A stretch of DNA of 64,000 nt from an uncultured Paracoccaceae bacterium (GCA_947495795.1 CANMAI010000002.1:124001-188000); one strand, 5' to 3'; shown: positions 27,119-37,507, numbered from the stretch's first letter. A program made the numbers and translations. Notes: generated from the sequence alone by a model not told the origin.

Positions 27119-28135
27119 ATGGCAATGGAAGACGATATTGCTGTTGTTGATGATCATGCGCCCGGGCAGAGTATCAAGGTGCCAGATGATCCCGCTCGTC
27201 ATGCCTGGCGGCAATATGTCGGATCCACGGGCTCGCATGAACTTGCTGAGGATGCGTCCTATGTTTTTGGGCTTGGTGCGCAGAAGGCGGGTTCCACATG
27301 GCTTTTTGAGTATCTCAAAAAGCACCCACAGTGCCACGGGGCGCAACGCAAGGAGGTACACTACTTCTCGCAGCCGTATCATCCAGATCTCAAAGGTTTT
27401 GAGGTGCGATTTCTGAACCGCATTGCCAGGCGTGGAAAGCTATTTCTGGGGGCTAACGAGCCAGATAAAGCCATTTTGGGCGCCAAAATGCTCGATGATG
27501 CGCTTTGGCGGTCGATGTTCCCAGTTGGCGCTGATGGATATGCCGGGTATTTCCGGTATCTTTCGCGTGGCTATAAAGGGCAGGAGTGTATCTGCGATAT
27601 CACGCCAGCCTACGCGATTGTGGAGCGGGATATGCTGGCCGAAATGCATAGACTGGTTCCGCGCTCGCGTTTCGTTTTCTTTATGAGAGATCCGGTGGAC
27701 CGGCTTTGGTCTCAGTCCAGAATGCGTGGCTTCAAGAAGAAGCAACAGGCACTGGAGAAGGCTTTGGCTGTGAGTGCCAAGTTTTTTAAGGACGAGCTAA
27801 AGAGCTTTGATGTGAACATTCCTTCGCGGAATAACTACCTGCTTACATTGAAGTTTCTTGAAGAGGCGGTACCGACTGAGAACGTCTTTACTGCCTTTTT
27901 CGAGACTTTTTTCGAGCAGCAGAACATTTCAGGGCTTTCCGATTTTCTGGGAATTGAGCGTGTGGAGGGTGGGTTCGACAAGCGTGTGAATGCGAGCCTT
28001 GGACAATCCGATCTTCCGCCCGAACTTGCTAAGGCTGGTGCTAGGGTTCTTGCGCCGGTTTACGAGGACGCTTTTGAGAGATTTGGGGATGCTGTGCCTG
28101 AAAGTTGGCACAAGAGCTATGAGGCTGGCAAATGA
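27119..28135 (+). CDS. Sulfotransferase-domain protein inserted between nuoC and nuoD
   Basis: The 338-residue protein has the PAPS 5'-phosphosulfate loop [14 protein letters not shown] from residue 53 and the 3'-phosphate loop [15 protein letters not shown] near residue 188. These are the two diagnostic sulfotransferase motifs. Target could be a carbohydrate or lipid; nothing indicates a respiratory role. It starts six bases after nuoC and its stop overlaps the nuoD ATG by four bases, so it is co-translated with complex I genes. Codon usage is somewhat less GC-rich than in nuoF-N. Either it was inserted by chance into a permissive operon or it has an untested link. Confidence 0.88.
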   Translation: MAMEDDIAVVDDHAPGQSIKVPDDPARHAWRQYVGSTGSHELAEDASYVFGLGAQKAGSTWLFEYLKKHPQCHGAQRKEVHYFSQPYHPDLKGFEVRFLNRIARRGKLFLGANEPDKAILGAKMLDDALWRSMFPVGADGYAGYFRYLSRGYKGQECICDITPAYAIVERDMLAEMHRLVPRSRFVFFMRDPVDRLWSQSRMRGFKKKQQALEKALAVSAKFFKDELKSFDVNIPSRNNYLLTLKFLEEAVPTENVFTAFFETFFEQQNISGLSDFLGIERVEGGFDKRVNASLGQSDLPPELAKAGARVLAPVYEDAFERFGDAVPESWHKSYEAGK

Positions 28136-29355
28136 TGGACGATGGAAACATGGGCGGCCTTCCCGGCGCGCCAGCAGAGCAGAAGATCCGTAATTTCAAC
28201 ATCAATTTCGGGCCGCAACATCCTGCAGCACATGGAGTTTTGCGGATGGTGCTGGAGCTGGACGGCGAGATTGTAGAACGCTGTGATCCGCATATCGGGC
28301 TTTTGCATCGCGGCACAGAAAAACTGATGGAGAGCCGGACATATCTGCAAAACTTGCCCTATTTTGATCGGCTCGACTATGTAAGCCCGATGAACCAAGA
28401 GCATGCCTGGTGCCTCGCGATTGAGCGTTTGACGGGCACGGATGTGCCGCGCCGCGCCAGTTTGATCCGTGTGCTCTACTGCGAAATTGGGCGTATTCTC
28501 AACCACTTACTCAATATCACAACACAGGCGATGGACGTTGGTGCGCTCACTCCGCCGCTCTGGGGATTTGAGGAACGCGAGAAGCTTATGGTGTTCTATG
28601 AGCGGGCTTGTGGGGCTCGGTTGCATGCGGCTTATTTTCGGCCGGGCGGGGTGCATCAGGATCTTCCGGATGATCTGATTGAGGATATCTTTGCTTGGAC
28701 GGAGACGTTTCCGGCGGCTTTGAAGGATATTGAAGACCTGCTGACGGAGAACCGGATCTTCAAGCAGCGCAATGTGGATATCGGCGTTGTGAGCCAGCAG
28801 GATGCGCTGGATTACGGCTTCTCGGGCGTGATGGTGCGGGGCTCCGGCATGGCCTGGGATCTGCGGCGGGCGCAGCCCTATGAGTGCTATGACGAGATGG
28901 ACTTTCAGATCCCCGTTGGCAAGAATGGCGACTGCTATGATCGCTATCTTTGCCGGGTAGAAGAGATGCGTGAGAGCCTGAAGATCATGCGCCAATGCCT
29001 TGAAAAGCTTGATAAAACAAAAGGTCAAGATGTTCTCTCACGCGGCAAGATCACGCCGCCAAGCCGGGCGGATATGAAGACTTCGATGGAAGCATTGATC
29101 CACCATTTCAAGCTCTACACCGAGGGTTTTCATGTGCCCGAGGGAGAGATCTATGCGGCTGTGGAAGCACCGAAAGGTGAGTTCGGCGTGTATCTTGTGA
29201 GCGACGGTACGAACAAGCCCTACAAGGCCAAGCTGAAGGCGCCGGGATACCCGCATCTGGCTGCCATGGACTATCTTTGCAGAGGCCATCAGCTTGCGGA
29301 TGTTTCTGCTATCCTCGGCTCGCTGGATATCGTGTTTGGTGAGGTTGATCGCTAA
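28132..29355 (+). CDS. nuoD: NADH-quinone oxidoreductase subunit D
   Basis: The 407-residue 49-kDa-type subunit is related to NiFe-hydrogenase large subunits and forms the quinone pocket with NuoB. Motifs are [43 protein letters not shown], and a C-terminal [27 protein letters not shown] at 28132 overlaps the sulfotransferase stop; a second ATG follows directly. The dispersed repeat begins one base after the stop. Confidence 0.97.
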   Translation: MMDDGNMGGLPGAPAEQKIRNFNINFGPQHPAAHGVLRMVLELDGEIVERCDPHIGLLHRGTEKLMESRTYLQNLPYFDRLDYVSPMNQEHAWCLAIERLTGTDVPRRASLIRVLYCEIGRILNHLLNITTQAMDVGALTPPLWGFEEREKLMVFYERACGARLHAAYFRPGGVHQDLPDDLIEDIFAWTETFPAALKDIEDLLTENRIFKQRNVDIGVVSQQDALDYGFSGVMVRGSGMAWDLRRAQPYECYDEMDFQIPVGKNGDCYDRYLCRVEEMRESLKIMRQCLEKLDKTKGQDVLSRGKITPPSRADMKTSMEALIHHFKLYTEGFHVPEGEIYAAVEAPKGEFGVYLVSDGTNKPYKAKLKAPGYPHLAAMDYLCRGHQLADVSAILGSLDIVFGEVDR

Positions 29356-29356
29356 A

Positions 29357-29440
29357 GTCAGCGCCAAAACCGCGTATGGGTTTGGTACCGTTTTGGTATG
29401 GTTTCGGTAGTGCAAGAGATCGACTTTTCCGGGATCAGTG
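29357..29440 (+). repeat. Dispersed ~80-bp element, copy 2 (3' of nuoD)
   Basis: This begins GTCAGCGCC one base after the nuoD TAA. It shares the core CGTATGGGTTTGGTACCGTT and the distal CGACTTTTC with the copy after fumC (15343-15423). The terminal inverted repeat is imperfect here. The core is close to identical over about 30 bp; the rest is diverged. Confidence 0.75.
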
Positions 29441-29578
29441 CCTCCGAGGCGCGCAGCGTACGCTCCACATATCTGCTTGACGGAATAATTTGACCGAATG
29501 GTCAAATCTTGTCAGGTTGCGGCTGCGCCTTCGGGCGTGGAATCGAAATTGGAGCGGGCCGTGCCCGGAGGAGACCCT

Positions 29579-29854
29579 ATGAAGACGGTAACACTCAAAG
29601 CCGCGATCTGCGCAGCCGCAATGGCCGTGCTCATCCCCGGAGCAGCCTTGGCGCAGGACATCATCGATCTTGTCGACAACTCGGTGGGCTACGTGAATGT
29701 GGCACCCGGTGTGGTGCTGGTGGAAGGGGAGCGGATCTCTCATCTTTGCGCGTTTGCCGTGGATGGCAAGACGCCGACCGTTGAGGCGATGCTCGGCTCT
29801 GGCGATGGCCTGACATATGTGTGCCACCCGCTTGAACGCCTGAAGCCGCAGTAG
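29579..29854 (+). CDS. Small periplasmic protein in nuo operon
   Basis: A 91-residue product has a Sec signal peptide (MKTVTLKAAICAAAMAVLIP, cleavage after ALA in GAALAQ). The mature domain of about 65 residues has two cysteines (ISHLCAFAVDG and LTYVCHPLE), probably disulfide-bonded. I do not recognise the family. The ATG at 29579 has a purine-rich GGAGGAGACC upstream. It is the first of several exported proteins between nuoD and nuoE. Confidence 0.75.
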   Translation: MKTVTLKAAICAAAMAVLIPGAALAQDIIDLVDNSVGYVNVAPGVVLVEGERISHLCAFAVDGKTPTVEAMLGSGDGLTYVCHPLERLKPQ

Positions 29855-29863
29855 GGGCGAAAA

Positions 29864-30019
29864 ATGTCTCTGACGATTGATCTCTGGCTGATCGTGACGG
29901 GGGCCGCTGCCGGTGCGGCGGCGATACTGGGCGCGCGGGGGCGGAGCAAGGTGCTTTCCGGTGCAATCATCGGTGCTGTGGTGGCACTGCTGCTTGGCTT
30001 TGCGCGAACGATTTTCTGA
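29864..30019 (+). CDS. Small two-helix membrane protein
   Basis: The 51-residue product MSLTIDLWLIVTGAAAGAAA... has two hydrophobic helices around a short basic loop GARGRSK and ends GFARTIF. It starts nine bases after the preceding gene, with AGGGG ahead of the ATG. Its size is typical of alpha-hairpin membrane miniproteins. Function unknown. Confidence 0.6.
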   Translation: MSLTIDLWLIVTGAAAGAAAILGARGRSKVLSGAIIGAVVALLLGFARTIF

Positions 30020-30194
30020 CATGTTGGTGGAGCGAGGGCGTTCGCCTTCGCTTTGCCGCTTGCCTCTGTGTGTCGCTCTCATTTTTGTGTTCAGTTCAGG
30101 CGGCTTTTTGGCTGGTACCCGTGTTGGGTTTGCCTGAATGATTTCACCCGATTGGATCCTGATCACTAATTTTCAAAAAACAACGGAGTTGTTG

Positions 30195-30695
30195 ATGACC
30201 ACCCGAAAACTGAAATGCCTGATGGCCGTCGGAGCCATATCTTTCTGCATCTCGACACCTGCTCTGGCGGCGGATCCGGCGACGGATGTGGTTGAGGCTC
30301 TCCGCAGCAATGGCTGCGTGGCCTCTTCGCCTCCGGAACTCGACAAGGTGGTTGGCAATGTGCTGGCCAGTGTTGGCCCCAAGGAAATGGACCGGATCAT
30401 GGATGGCCTTCTCAAAGATGGCTCCGTTTGGCGCGAAAGAGGGATTGGGATGGTTCTGCATCCGCGGCACTGCGGCTCCAACGCGCATCTTCTTGGCCAT
30501 CAGGCGGATGGTGAAAAGCTGCGGGGGATCATTCGCGAAAATGGCTGCTCCATGACGGAAGCGGATGCCAAGCGGATGCTGCCCGCATCCGGGCTTGAAC
30601 GCCGGGCCGTTGGCAAGATCGTGGAGAGCTGGACGAAAGAGGGCATCGCAAGTGTTAAGGGTGGTACACTGGTTCTGGACAGGAGCGGCTGTTAG
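30195..30695 (+). CDS. Exported two-module cysteine protein, paralog 1
   Basis: The 166-residue protein has a signal peptide ending in TPALAAD. The mature part consists of two related modules of about 65 residues. Each starts with an N-G-C motif (LRSNGCVA and IRENGCSM) followed by a helical region. Each also has a terminal cysteine (HPRHCG and LDRSGC). The next gene has the same two-module plan, so they are paralogs. Family not recognised; disulfide pairing within modules is plausible. ATG at 30195 is preceded by GGAG. It lies inside the nuo operon. Confidence 0.78.
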   Translation: MTTRKLKCLMAVGAISFCISTPALAADPATDVVEALRSNGCVASSPPELDKVVGNVLASVGPKEMDRIMDGLLKDGSVWRERGIGMVLHPRHCGSNAHLLGHQADGEKLRGIIRENGCSMTEADAKRMLPASGLERRAVGKIVESWTKEGIASVKGGTLVLDRSGC

Positions 30696-30771
30696 GGCGC
30701 TTTATTCCCATCACCATGAGGTATGCCGACAAAAATCAGGCGAGCGGGATATTGCAGTTTGGAGGACTAAG

Positions 30772-31278
30772 ATGCGGATTGATTCAAGGCTTTTTCTGGC
30801 AGCACTTTTGTGTGCTGCGCCCCTTTCCACGGCTTCGGCGCAGGGGGCGCCTTCCCGGCATGTGAACGTGCTTGTGGAGATCCTGAACGAGAACCGGTGC
30901 AGCCTGGATATCGACCCGTTGGAATTGGCGTTTTCCAAACGCCTTTCCCGTGAGGGCGCTGACTATCAGGATCTTGAGGTCGCGCTCTTTACGCTGGGTG
31001 CGGAGGGCGGTGTGGTTGTGAATGAGGATACGGATATTGCGCAGCTTTATTCGGAGGCGTGCGGCAATGCCGGAGAGAACCCGTTTCTTCGGTTTGTCGG
31101 CGTGATGGCACAGAACAGTTGCGTGATGTCCGAGGATACGGCGGAGGTGGTCCTGACGGCTGCGCGGTTTGAGAAGGACGAGATCGGCTTCATGGTGGAG
31201 GCGATGATGCATATGGGCAAGGCGACGGTGGAGAACGATGTTCTGCGGATTTCGCCGCCGCTTTGTGTGGCAAAGTAG
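30772..31278 (+). CDS. Exported two-module cysteine protein, paralog 2
   Basis: The 168-residue protein has a signal peptide (LFLAALLCAAPLSTASAQ) and two modules matching those of the preceding gene. LVEILNENRCSLDIDP and VMAQNSCVMSEDTAE open the modules; SEACGN and PPLCVAK close them. It starts with a strong GGAGGACTAAG site. The duplicated module within each protein and the duplicated gene imply two rounds of duplication. Role unknown; exported location indicates it does not act in the NADH arm of complex I. Confidence 0.78.
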   Translation: MRIDSRLFLAALLCAAPLSTASAQGAPSRHVNVLVEILNENRCSLDIDPLELAFSKRLSREGADYQDLEVALFTLGAEGGVVVNEDTDIAQLYSEACGNAGENPFLRFVGVMAQNSCVMSEDTAEVVLTAARFEKDEIGFMVEAMMHMGKATVENDVLRISPPLCVAK

Positions 31279-31414
31279 CCTTGATTTCTGCATCGACCGC
31301 TGTTGATGCTTTATAAATGATGCATTCCCGATTTTTCTGAGACGCGGGCACGGAGCTGCGGTTTGCCGGATGTTACGTGACTGCACTGCAGTGATGAAGA
31401 CAGGAAAAACAGGG

Positions 31415-31638
31415 ATGCGGATGATGGTATTTGATTTCAGGTTTTAGTTGATCTGGGGGCGGCTCTGTTTGCGAGCGGCGCTGCTGTGGGGAAGGACGTT
31501 TCGCAGGCGGAAGTGGATGGGTGTGTTCGCGTTCCGGAGGCGAATGGCTGCAGAATGGAAAAACCCTTATTAGAAGCGGTGTTCGTGCAGGAGATTGGCT
31601 GTGAGAGTGAGCCGAGCATCACGGGGTCTTCGAGATGA
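31415..31638 (+). pseudogene. Probable broken third member of the two-module family
   Basis: A short frame MRMMVFDFRF ends in TAG at 31447. A different frame open from 31435 to the TGA at 31638 reads VLVDLGAALFASGAAVGKDV, which looks like a signal peptide. It then continues EANGCRMEKPLLEAVF, matching the module opening of the two upstream paralogs. A single frameshift would join the two frames. The product would still stop after one module. The rest of the 523-bp interval 31279-31801 contains no gene that I can support. Confidence 0.4.
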
Positions 31639-31801
31639 TCAACCCCTTGGCGGCGGAAGAGCCGGTAAATAGCGAGGTCGGTTCTGACAAGTGGAGATAA
31701 CGCGTGTACGCTCTCCTCTTGCTCGGGCCGTCTATTCCTGCTTTATGCAGGGCGCTAGAAGAATGCTGTAGCTTTGCAGACCATAGAAGGAAGCGCCGCT
31801 G

Positions 31802-32863
31802 ATGCTCCGCCGTCTCCACCCCGAACAACCTGAAAGCTTTGCCTTCACGCCTGCCAATCTGGAATGGGCGAATGGGCAGATGGGCAAGTATCCCGAGGGG
31901 CGGCAGGCCTCTGCGGTGATCCCCTTGCTTTGGCGGGCGCAGGAGCAGGAAGGCTGGGTTTCCAAACCGGCGATCGAGGCCGTGGCCGAGATGCTGGGGA
32001 TGGCCTATATCCGCGTGCTGGAGGTGGCTTCGTTTTACTTCATGTTCCAGCTCAAGCCCGTTGGTTCGGTTGCGCATATCCAGATTTGCGGGACGACGTC
32101 CTGCATGATCTGCGGGGCGGAGGATCTGGTGGCGGTGTGCAAGGAGAAGATTGCGCCTGCGGCACACGCGCTTTCCGAAGATGGCCGGTTCAGCTGGGAA
32201 GAGGTGGAGTGCTTGGGTGCCTGTGCCAATGCGCCGATGGCGCAGATCGGCAAGGATTACTATGAGGATCTGACGGTCGAGAGCTTTGAGGGCATTCTGG
32301 CAGCGCTTGCGAAGGGCGAGGTTCCAAAACCCGGTTCGCAAACGGGGCGGTTTGCCTCCGAGCCGCTGGGCGGGCTGACCTCGCTAAAGGACTTCGCAGG
32401 TGGTCATGCCGCGAATGCCTCGGTGGAGCGGGCGGAAGAGTTTGGCGACACGATTGCGCGTATTCTGGAGGAGCCGGTTTCCAGGGGGAAGGCGGCCAAG
32501 CCGAAGCCTGTGCCTGCGAACGCCAAGGCGGCGGAGCCTGTTGTTACAAAGGCGAAGGTGGCCGAGGAAAGCATTGCGCGGCCCGAGGTGGACAAGGCTG
32601 AAGATGCGGCCTCGCCCGGTGTGAAACCGGCCGGGCTGACGGAAGCGCGGGGCGGTCAGCCGGATGATCTGAAGCGGATCAAGGGGGTTGGCCCGAAGCT
32701 TGAGCAGATGCTTCATTCCATGGGGTTTTACCACTTCGATCAGGTGGCCAACTGGACGGCGGACGAAATTGCCTGGGTCGATGACAATCTTGAAGGTTTC
32801 AAGGGACGGGTATCTCGTGATAATTGGGTGGAGCAGGCCAAGGCGTTCGCGGATGAGGGCTGA
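31802..32863 (+). CDS. nuoE: NADH-quinone oxidoreductase subunit E with C-terminal helix-hairpin extension
   Basis: The 353-residue protein has an N-terminal 24-kDa-type thioredoxin-like domain with the [2Fe-2S] ligands Cys96, Cys101, Cys137 and Cys141 ([19 protein letters not shown]). The family is usually about 160-240 residues. Here a low-complexity Lys/Ala/Glu linker (about 195-280) leads to a C-terminal domain from residue 287, [17 protein letters not shown]..., a helix-hairpin-helix-like fold. The same domain ends the next protein with about 73% identity by eye. NuoE and NuoF form the NADH-oxidising tip. The extension suggests a dedicated partner or stabiliser. Confidence 0.95.
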   Translation: MLRRLHPEQPESFAFTPANLEWANGQMGKYPEGRQASAVIPLLWRAQEQEGWVSKPAIEAVAEMLGMAYIRVLEVASFYFMFQLKPVGSVAHIQICGTTSCMICGAEDLVAVCKEKIAPAAHALSEDGRFSWEEVECLGACANAPMAQIGKDYYEDLTVESFEGILAALAKGEVPKPGSQTGRFASEPLGGLTSLKDFAGGHAANASVERAEEFGDTIARILEEPVSRGKAAKPKPVPANAKAAEPVVTKAKVAEESIARPEVDKAEDAASPGVKPAGLTEARGGQPDDLKRIKGVGPKLEQMLHSMGFYHFDQVANWTADEIAWVDDNLEGFKGRVSRDNWVEQAKAFADEG

Positions 32864-32933
32864 GGGCTGAACCAGGGAGGTTGCGCGAAGAATTTGCGCG
32901 GCAGAACACGAGATGACCGGGAGAATACCCCTC

Positions 32934-33791
32934 ATGGATGGACATAGCGCGAAGAGTGACGGTTGGGTTTGCCCGGCCATTTGCCTTGGTATCAGTGGTT
33001 TGGGCGGCCTATTGCTTGCAGCCCTGCTGCTGTTTTTCGGAGAGATCAGTATTACAGGTGCCGTTTTCCTCGGTGCCGTTGCGGCGGCGCTGGGAAGCTG
33101 GCTGCTGGTGAAGTACATGTGTGGTGCGCTGGAGCCTTTGGGTACCGTAACCGCACCGCTGGTGGAGCAACCTGCGCCAACGGCCGCCCCGCGAGAGGCG
33201 AGCAAGGGCGTTGAGGAGACGGCGCATGCCGCTGGGGTGGCCACCGGCAAGGCGGCGGTTGCGGTTGAGGAAAAGGCCGAGAGTGCGGCTGAGGCCGTAA
33301 GCGACGCGGCCGACACGGTTGCCGAGACGGCTTCGGATGCAGCGGACAGCGTTGCTGACACAGCATCTGATGTGGCTGACAAAGCAAAGGAGACCGCGGA
33401 AGCTGCCAAGGCGAAGGCGGCCGAGACTGCCGCTGCCGCAAAGAAGAAGGCCGCCGAGGTTAAGGATTTTGACGGCGACGGCGTTGAAGAGGGCGAGAAC
33501 GAAGGTTCCAAGCCCGCCACACTGGACGGCCCGCGTGAGGGTGGTGCGGACAACCTGAAGGAAATCAAGGGCGTCGGGCCCAAGATGGAGAAGATGCTGA
33601 ACGAGATGGGGTTTTACCATTTCGACCAGATCGCCAACTGGAGCGCGGATGAGGTGGCCTGGGTGAATGCCAACCTCAAGGGCTTCAAGGGCCGCGTGAC
33701 GCGCGACGGCTGGGTGGATCAGGCCAAGACACTTGCGTCTGGTGGAGAAACAGAGTTCTCCAAGCGCGTCGATAAGGGTGACGTTTACTGA
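32934..33791 (+). CDS. Membrane protein with coiled linker and NuoE-like C-terminal domain
   Basis: The 285-residue protein begins with two membrane helices (residues ~13-65). A region of about 100 residues dominated by Ala, Asp, Glu and Lys with SDAADTVAE-type 11-residue repeats follows. It ends in a helix-hairpin-like domain from residue 205 (DNLKEIKGVGPKMEKMLNEM) nearly matching NuoE's tail. I infer a membrane-tethered accessory protein with a domain shared with complex I. ATG at 32934 is preferred, GGGAGA upstream; an ATG at 32913 is possible. It lies directly between nuoE and nuoF. Confidence 0.82.
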   Translation: MDGHSAKSDGWVCPAICLGISGLGGLLLAALLLFFGEISITGAVFLGAVAAALGSWLLVKYMCGALEPLGTVTAPLVEQPAPTAAPREASKGVEETAHAAGVATGKAAVAVEEKAESAAEAVSDAADTVAETASDAADSVADTASDVADKAKETAEAAKAKAAETAAAAKKKAAEVKDFDGDGVEEGENEGSKPATLDGPREGGADNLKEIKGVGPKMEKMLNEMGFYHFDQIANWSADEVAWVNANLKGFKGRVTRDGWVDQAKTLASGGETEFSKRVDKGDVY

Positions 33792-33856
33792 CGCTTAACC
33801 AAAACCCATGAGATGGGGAGTGGCGTGCTGCGCCGCTCCCGCAAAGAGAGAGAGAC

Positions 33857-34075
33857 ATGACCCCTGAACCGAACCCGCGCGGGCCTGACGCCCGGCTGCC
33901 TGCGATTGTGATCGCGCTGGCGGCTTGCGTGTGGCTGGCGGGCGGAGCGATCGGGGCTGCTTTCGGGCTGCCGGTGCGGTTTGTGTTTCTGTTGGATATG
34001 GCATGCATGGCGGCGTTCGTATGGTCTTTCTTCGTGATCCTGCGCATCTGGCGCGGGCGACAGGGAGGCGAGTGA
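33857..34075 (+). CDS. DUF5337-type small membrane protein
   Basis: This 72-residue product has two membrane helices (AIVIALAACVWLAGGAIGAA and FVFLLDMACMAAFVWSFFVI) with the loop FGLPVRF and a basic end RIWRGRQGGE. It resembles DUF5337, a Rhodobacterales family usually encoded within nuo operons. AGAGAGAGAC precedes the ATG. The stop overlaps the next ATG by one base. Function unknown. Confidence 0.75.
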   Translation: MTPEPNPRGPDARLPAIVIALAACVWLAGGAIGAAFGLPVRFVFLLDMACMAAFVWSFFVILRIWRGRQGGE

Positions 34076-34354
34076 TGACACGGAATGTGGGCTTTCAGGA
34101 TGAGGCCGAGACGCCAAAAAAGGATGCGCTGCCCCGCGCTTTTCTGACCTATGCGATGGCGGAGATGCCCTTCGTGTTCCTGCTGATGGGCGCGCTCCTC
34201 TGGATTTTCGACAGTTTGCCTTTTGATCTTGGCCTGCCGGTGGTGGTGGATGCTGATCAGGCGCTTTATGCGGCGGCGGCTGTGGGCTGTTTTGCCCTAG
34301 TGAACATGGTGCTTTTTGCACTTATCTTGATGCCTGCAATGCGAAAGGCGCGAC

Positions 34355-34368
<14 letters not shown>
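34075..34368 (+). CDS. Small membrane protein between DUF5337 gene and nuoF
   Basis: The 97-residue protein has a soluble N terminus ([20 protein letters not shown]) and two membrane helices ([18 protein letters not shown] and [20 protein letters not shown]). Its end overlaps the nuoF start by 14 bp. Not recognised as a named family. Tight overlap on both sides shows it is translated as part of the operon. Confidence 0.7.
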
Positions 34369-35650
<1,282 letters not shown>

Positions 35651-35655
35651 TCCTG

Positions 35656-36108
35656 ATGGTTGCCCGTCTGGCCGCATTCAGTTTTGTCTTGATCGCGCTC
35701 GCCGGCTGTGAAGCGCCTCCTCCGCCTTCAAAAGCAGCGCCGCCGCAGTATTTGCTGGACCACGTTTCGGAAATCGGGGTTGCCGGTGGGACATCCGAGG
35801 CCTGTGAAGGGCTGATTTATGATGAGGCGTTGGCGATGTCCGAGACACGCAAGGTTGCGCAAAGATTTAGGTCCGATGGCTTCACACAGGGCGATTTCAA
35901 TCGGTTCCGCCGGGACATCAGGCAAGCGGGTTATGGCTCGCTGGCGGAGGAGTATTTCCGGGCGCGGGGCCTTGAAATGGAAGTTTCAGAGAGCAGCGAA
36001 CCTACAAAGCGCGAGCTTGCCGAGATTTGCCGCATCGGACGTGAGGAAGCTCAAAGTGGCGTGGGTGCGGGCAAATATTTGACAGCGAGCACGGCGGCGG
36101 TGGAGTAG
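35656..36108 (+). CDS. Small lipoprotein after nuoF, possibly DUF5333-like
   Basis: The 150-residue product has a lipoprotein signal (FSFVLIALAGC, lipid Cys in LAGC) and a helical mature domain with ACEGLIYDEALAM, RSDGFTQGDFNRFRRDIR and YFRARGLEM. Position and layout recall DUF5333 proteins encoded after nuoF in Rhodobacterales, but I am not certain. ATG at 35656 has GGAG eight bases upstream; a GTG at 35647 overlapping the nuoF stop is the alternative. Confidence 0.7.
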   Translation: MVARLAAFSFVLIALAGCEAPPPPSKAAPPQYLLDHVSEIGVAGGTSEACEGLIYDEALAMSETRKVAQRFRSDGFTQGDFNRFRRDIRQAGYGSLAEEYFRARGLEMEVSESSEPTKRELAEICRIGREEAQSGVGAGKYLTASTAAVE

Positions 36109-36111
36109 ACT

Positions 36112-36420
36112 ATGACGCCCGACCAGACAGGCGAAGTGATTGGAATCGTGCTCTTAGGATTGCCGTGCATGGTGATGTCCGTGGGGCTTCATCAGATTGC
36201 GCGCCGGACCGGGCATGGTTTCTTCTGGAAGTACTGTGCTTACCTCCCGGTTCCTGTCGTCCTTGGCAGTGTTGTCCATTATTTGAACAACCCTCTCACC
36301 GGCGATTTGGTTTTGGGCTTGGGAGTAGTTGGAACTCTCTTTTTTTACGCTCTTCTTGCACTTGTGATTGGGCTGAAACGCTGGCCGCAGGATCGTGTAT
36401 CAATGGAGGTATTCCGCTGA
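36112..36420 (+). CDS. Small membrane protein with GHS/KRWP signature (member 1)
   Basis: The 102-residue product has three membrane segments. It contains IARRTGHGFFWKYCAYLPVP and later ALVIGLKRWPQDR. The same arrangement, R-x-GH-x-x-W then P, then K-R/K-W-P, recurs in the proteins at 37286 and 37508, so the three are divergent relatives. The stop overlaps the next ATG by one base. Function unknown. Confidence 0.7.
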   Translation: MTPDQTGEVIGIVLLGLPCMVMSVGLHQIARRTGHGFFWKYCAYLPVPVVLGSVVHYLNNPLTGDLVLGLGVVGTLFFYALLALVIGLKRWPQDRVSMEVFR

Positions 36421-36800
36421 TGGATGACGAGCGCCATTCCGTCTGGCAGTGGCGGCCCGGCTCTCCGCATGGGGTGGCAGAGGAGCGGCCGGAGGTGCGG
36501 GCGCGGAAGGCCTCGCCTGTTCTGAAGCGGGATATCCGGGTGATTGCCGTGCTGCTGGCCGTGATGGTGCTGAGCTACGGGCTGGCGATCTGGGCGAACG
36601 GGCGGGGCACGGGCGGTATTTATGAGCCGATCACCTGGGGTGCGGGTGTGCTTTCGGCGATGGCGTTTGGAGCGCTTTTGTTGAAGGTGGCCGAAAAGCT
36701 GGTGGACCCTTCCATCCGGCTTGGCCATGTGCTTTTGCTGAGTGCAACCGCACTCGGCCTGCTGATTGCGGCGTATCTTCGTTGGACAGGGGGACTTTGA
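36420..36800 (+). CDS. Small membrane protein in nuo operon
   Basis: A 126-residue protein has a soluble polar N terminus (MDDERHSVWQWRPGSPHG) of about 40 residues. Three hydrophobic helices follow (VIAVLLAVMVLSYGLAIWAN, WGAGVLSAMAFGALLLKV, VLLLSATALGLLIAAYL). Start and stop each overlap a neighbour by one base (TGATG), which indicates translational coupling. No family recognised. Confidence 0.68.
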   Translation: MDDERHSVWQWRPGSPHGVAEERPEVRARKASPVLKRDIRVIAVLLAVMVLSYGLAIWANGRGTGGIYEPITWGAGVLSAMAFGALLLKVAEKLVDPSIRLGHVLLLSATALGLLIAAYLRWTGGL

Positions 36801-37282
36801 TGCATCTTGCGGAACTCAATATCGGACGGCTTTTGGCACCTGTGGACGATCCCAGGGTTGCCGAATTTATGGCGAACCTCGATCGGGTGAACGGGCTTGG
36901 CAAGCGGATGCCGGGCTTTGTGTGGATGATGGAAGGCTCTGGCGAGCCTGGCACGGGCAACACGGAGGCCAAGATCGGCGGTGACCCGCAGTTTGTTTCC
37001 AACCTCACGGTTTGGGAAAGTGTGGAGACGCTGGAGCATTTTGTGTGGAACACCATCCACAAACAGTTCTATGACCGGGGCCAGGAATGGTTTGAGGTAC
37101 TCGGCGAGCAGCATTTCGTGATGTGGTGGGTCGAGGAAGGCCATGACCCGACATTGGAAGAAGGGCTGGAGCGGTTGGAAATGCTGAAGGCAAACGGCAA
37201 TTCGGATGCGGCGTTTGGCTGGAATTATCTGGAAGAGGCGCGGCTCTACAAGGCCGGGCGTTGTGCGGCGGCGGCGGAGTAA
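36800..37282 (+). CDS. DUF3291 domain protein
   Basis: The 160-residue soluble protein begins MHLAELNIGRLLAPVDDPRV and has the family core PGFVWMMEGSG, FVSNLTVWESVETLEHFVW and HFVMWWVEEGHDP. DUF3291 belongs to the dimeric alpha/beta-barrel superfamily, which includes heme- or small-molecule-binding monooxygenase-like proteins. Function is undetermined. The start overlaps the preceding stop by one base. Confidence 0.85.
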   Translation: MHLAELNIGRLLAPVDDPRVAEFMANLDRVNGLGKRMPGFVWMMEGSGEPGTGNTEAKIGGDPQFVSNLTVWESVETLEHFVWNTIHKQFYDRGQEWFEVLGEQHFVMWWVEEGHDPTLEEGLERLEMLKANGNSDAAFGWNYLEEARLYKAGRCAAAAE

Positions 37283-37285
37283 GGG

Positions 37286-37504
37286 ATGCTTAATAACATT
37301 GGAGTGCCCGGGCTTATTGGTGTGATCGTGTTTCTGGTGGTGGCTATCGTGCCCTATTGGAAGATATGGTCTCGCTCCGGCCATTCGGGCTGGTGGAGCC
37401 TTTTGATGCTGGTGCCGGTGGTCAACATCGTGATGCTTTGGGTGGTGGCGTTCAAGCGCTGGCCTGCGGAAGAGCGACGGGTGAACGTGGCGGGAAGGTT
37501 CTGA
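37286..37504 (+). CDS. Small membrane protein with GHS/KRWP signature (member 2)
   Basis: The 72-residue product consists of two helices. PYWKIWSRSGHSGWWSLLML joins them and AFKRWPAEE ends the second. It is a tandem duplicate of the gene that follows, with nearly the same central segment. Four-base spacing on either side places it in the operon. Function unknown. Confidence 0.72.
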   Translation: MLNNIGVPGLIGVIVFLVVAIVPYWKIWSRSGHSGWWSLLMLVPVVNIVMLWVVAFKRWPAEERRVNVAGRF

Positions 37505-37507
37505 GCG

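Noticed and set aside
30021-30137. 38-codon frame starting MLVERGRSPSLCRLP
   Set aside because: No ribosome-binding site and no similarity; the same bases hold a GCGAGGGCG/CGCCTTCGC hairpin.
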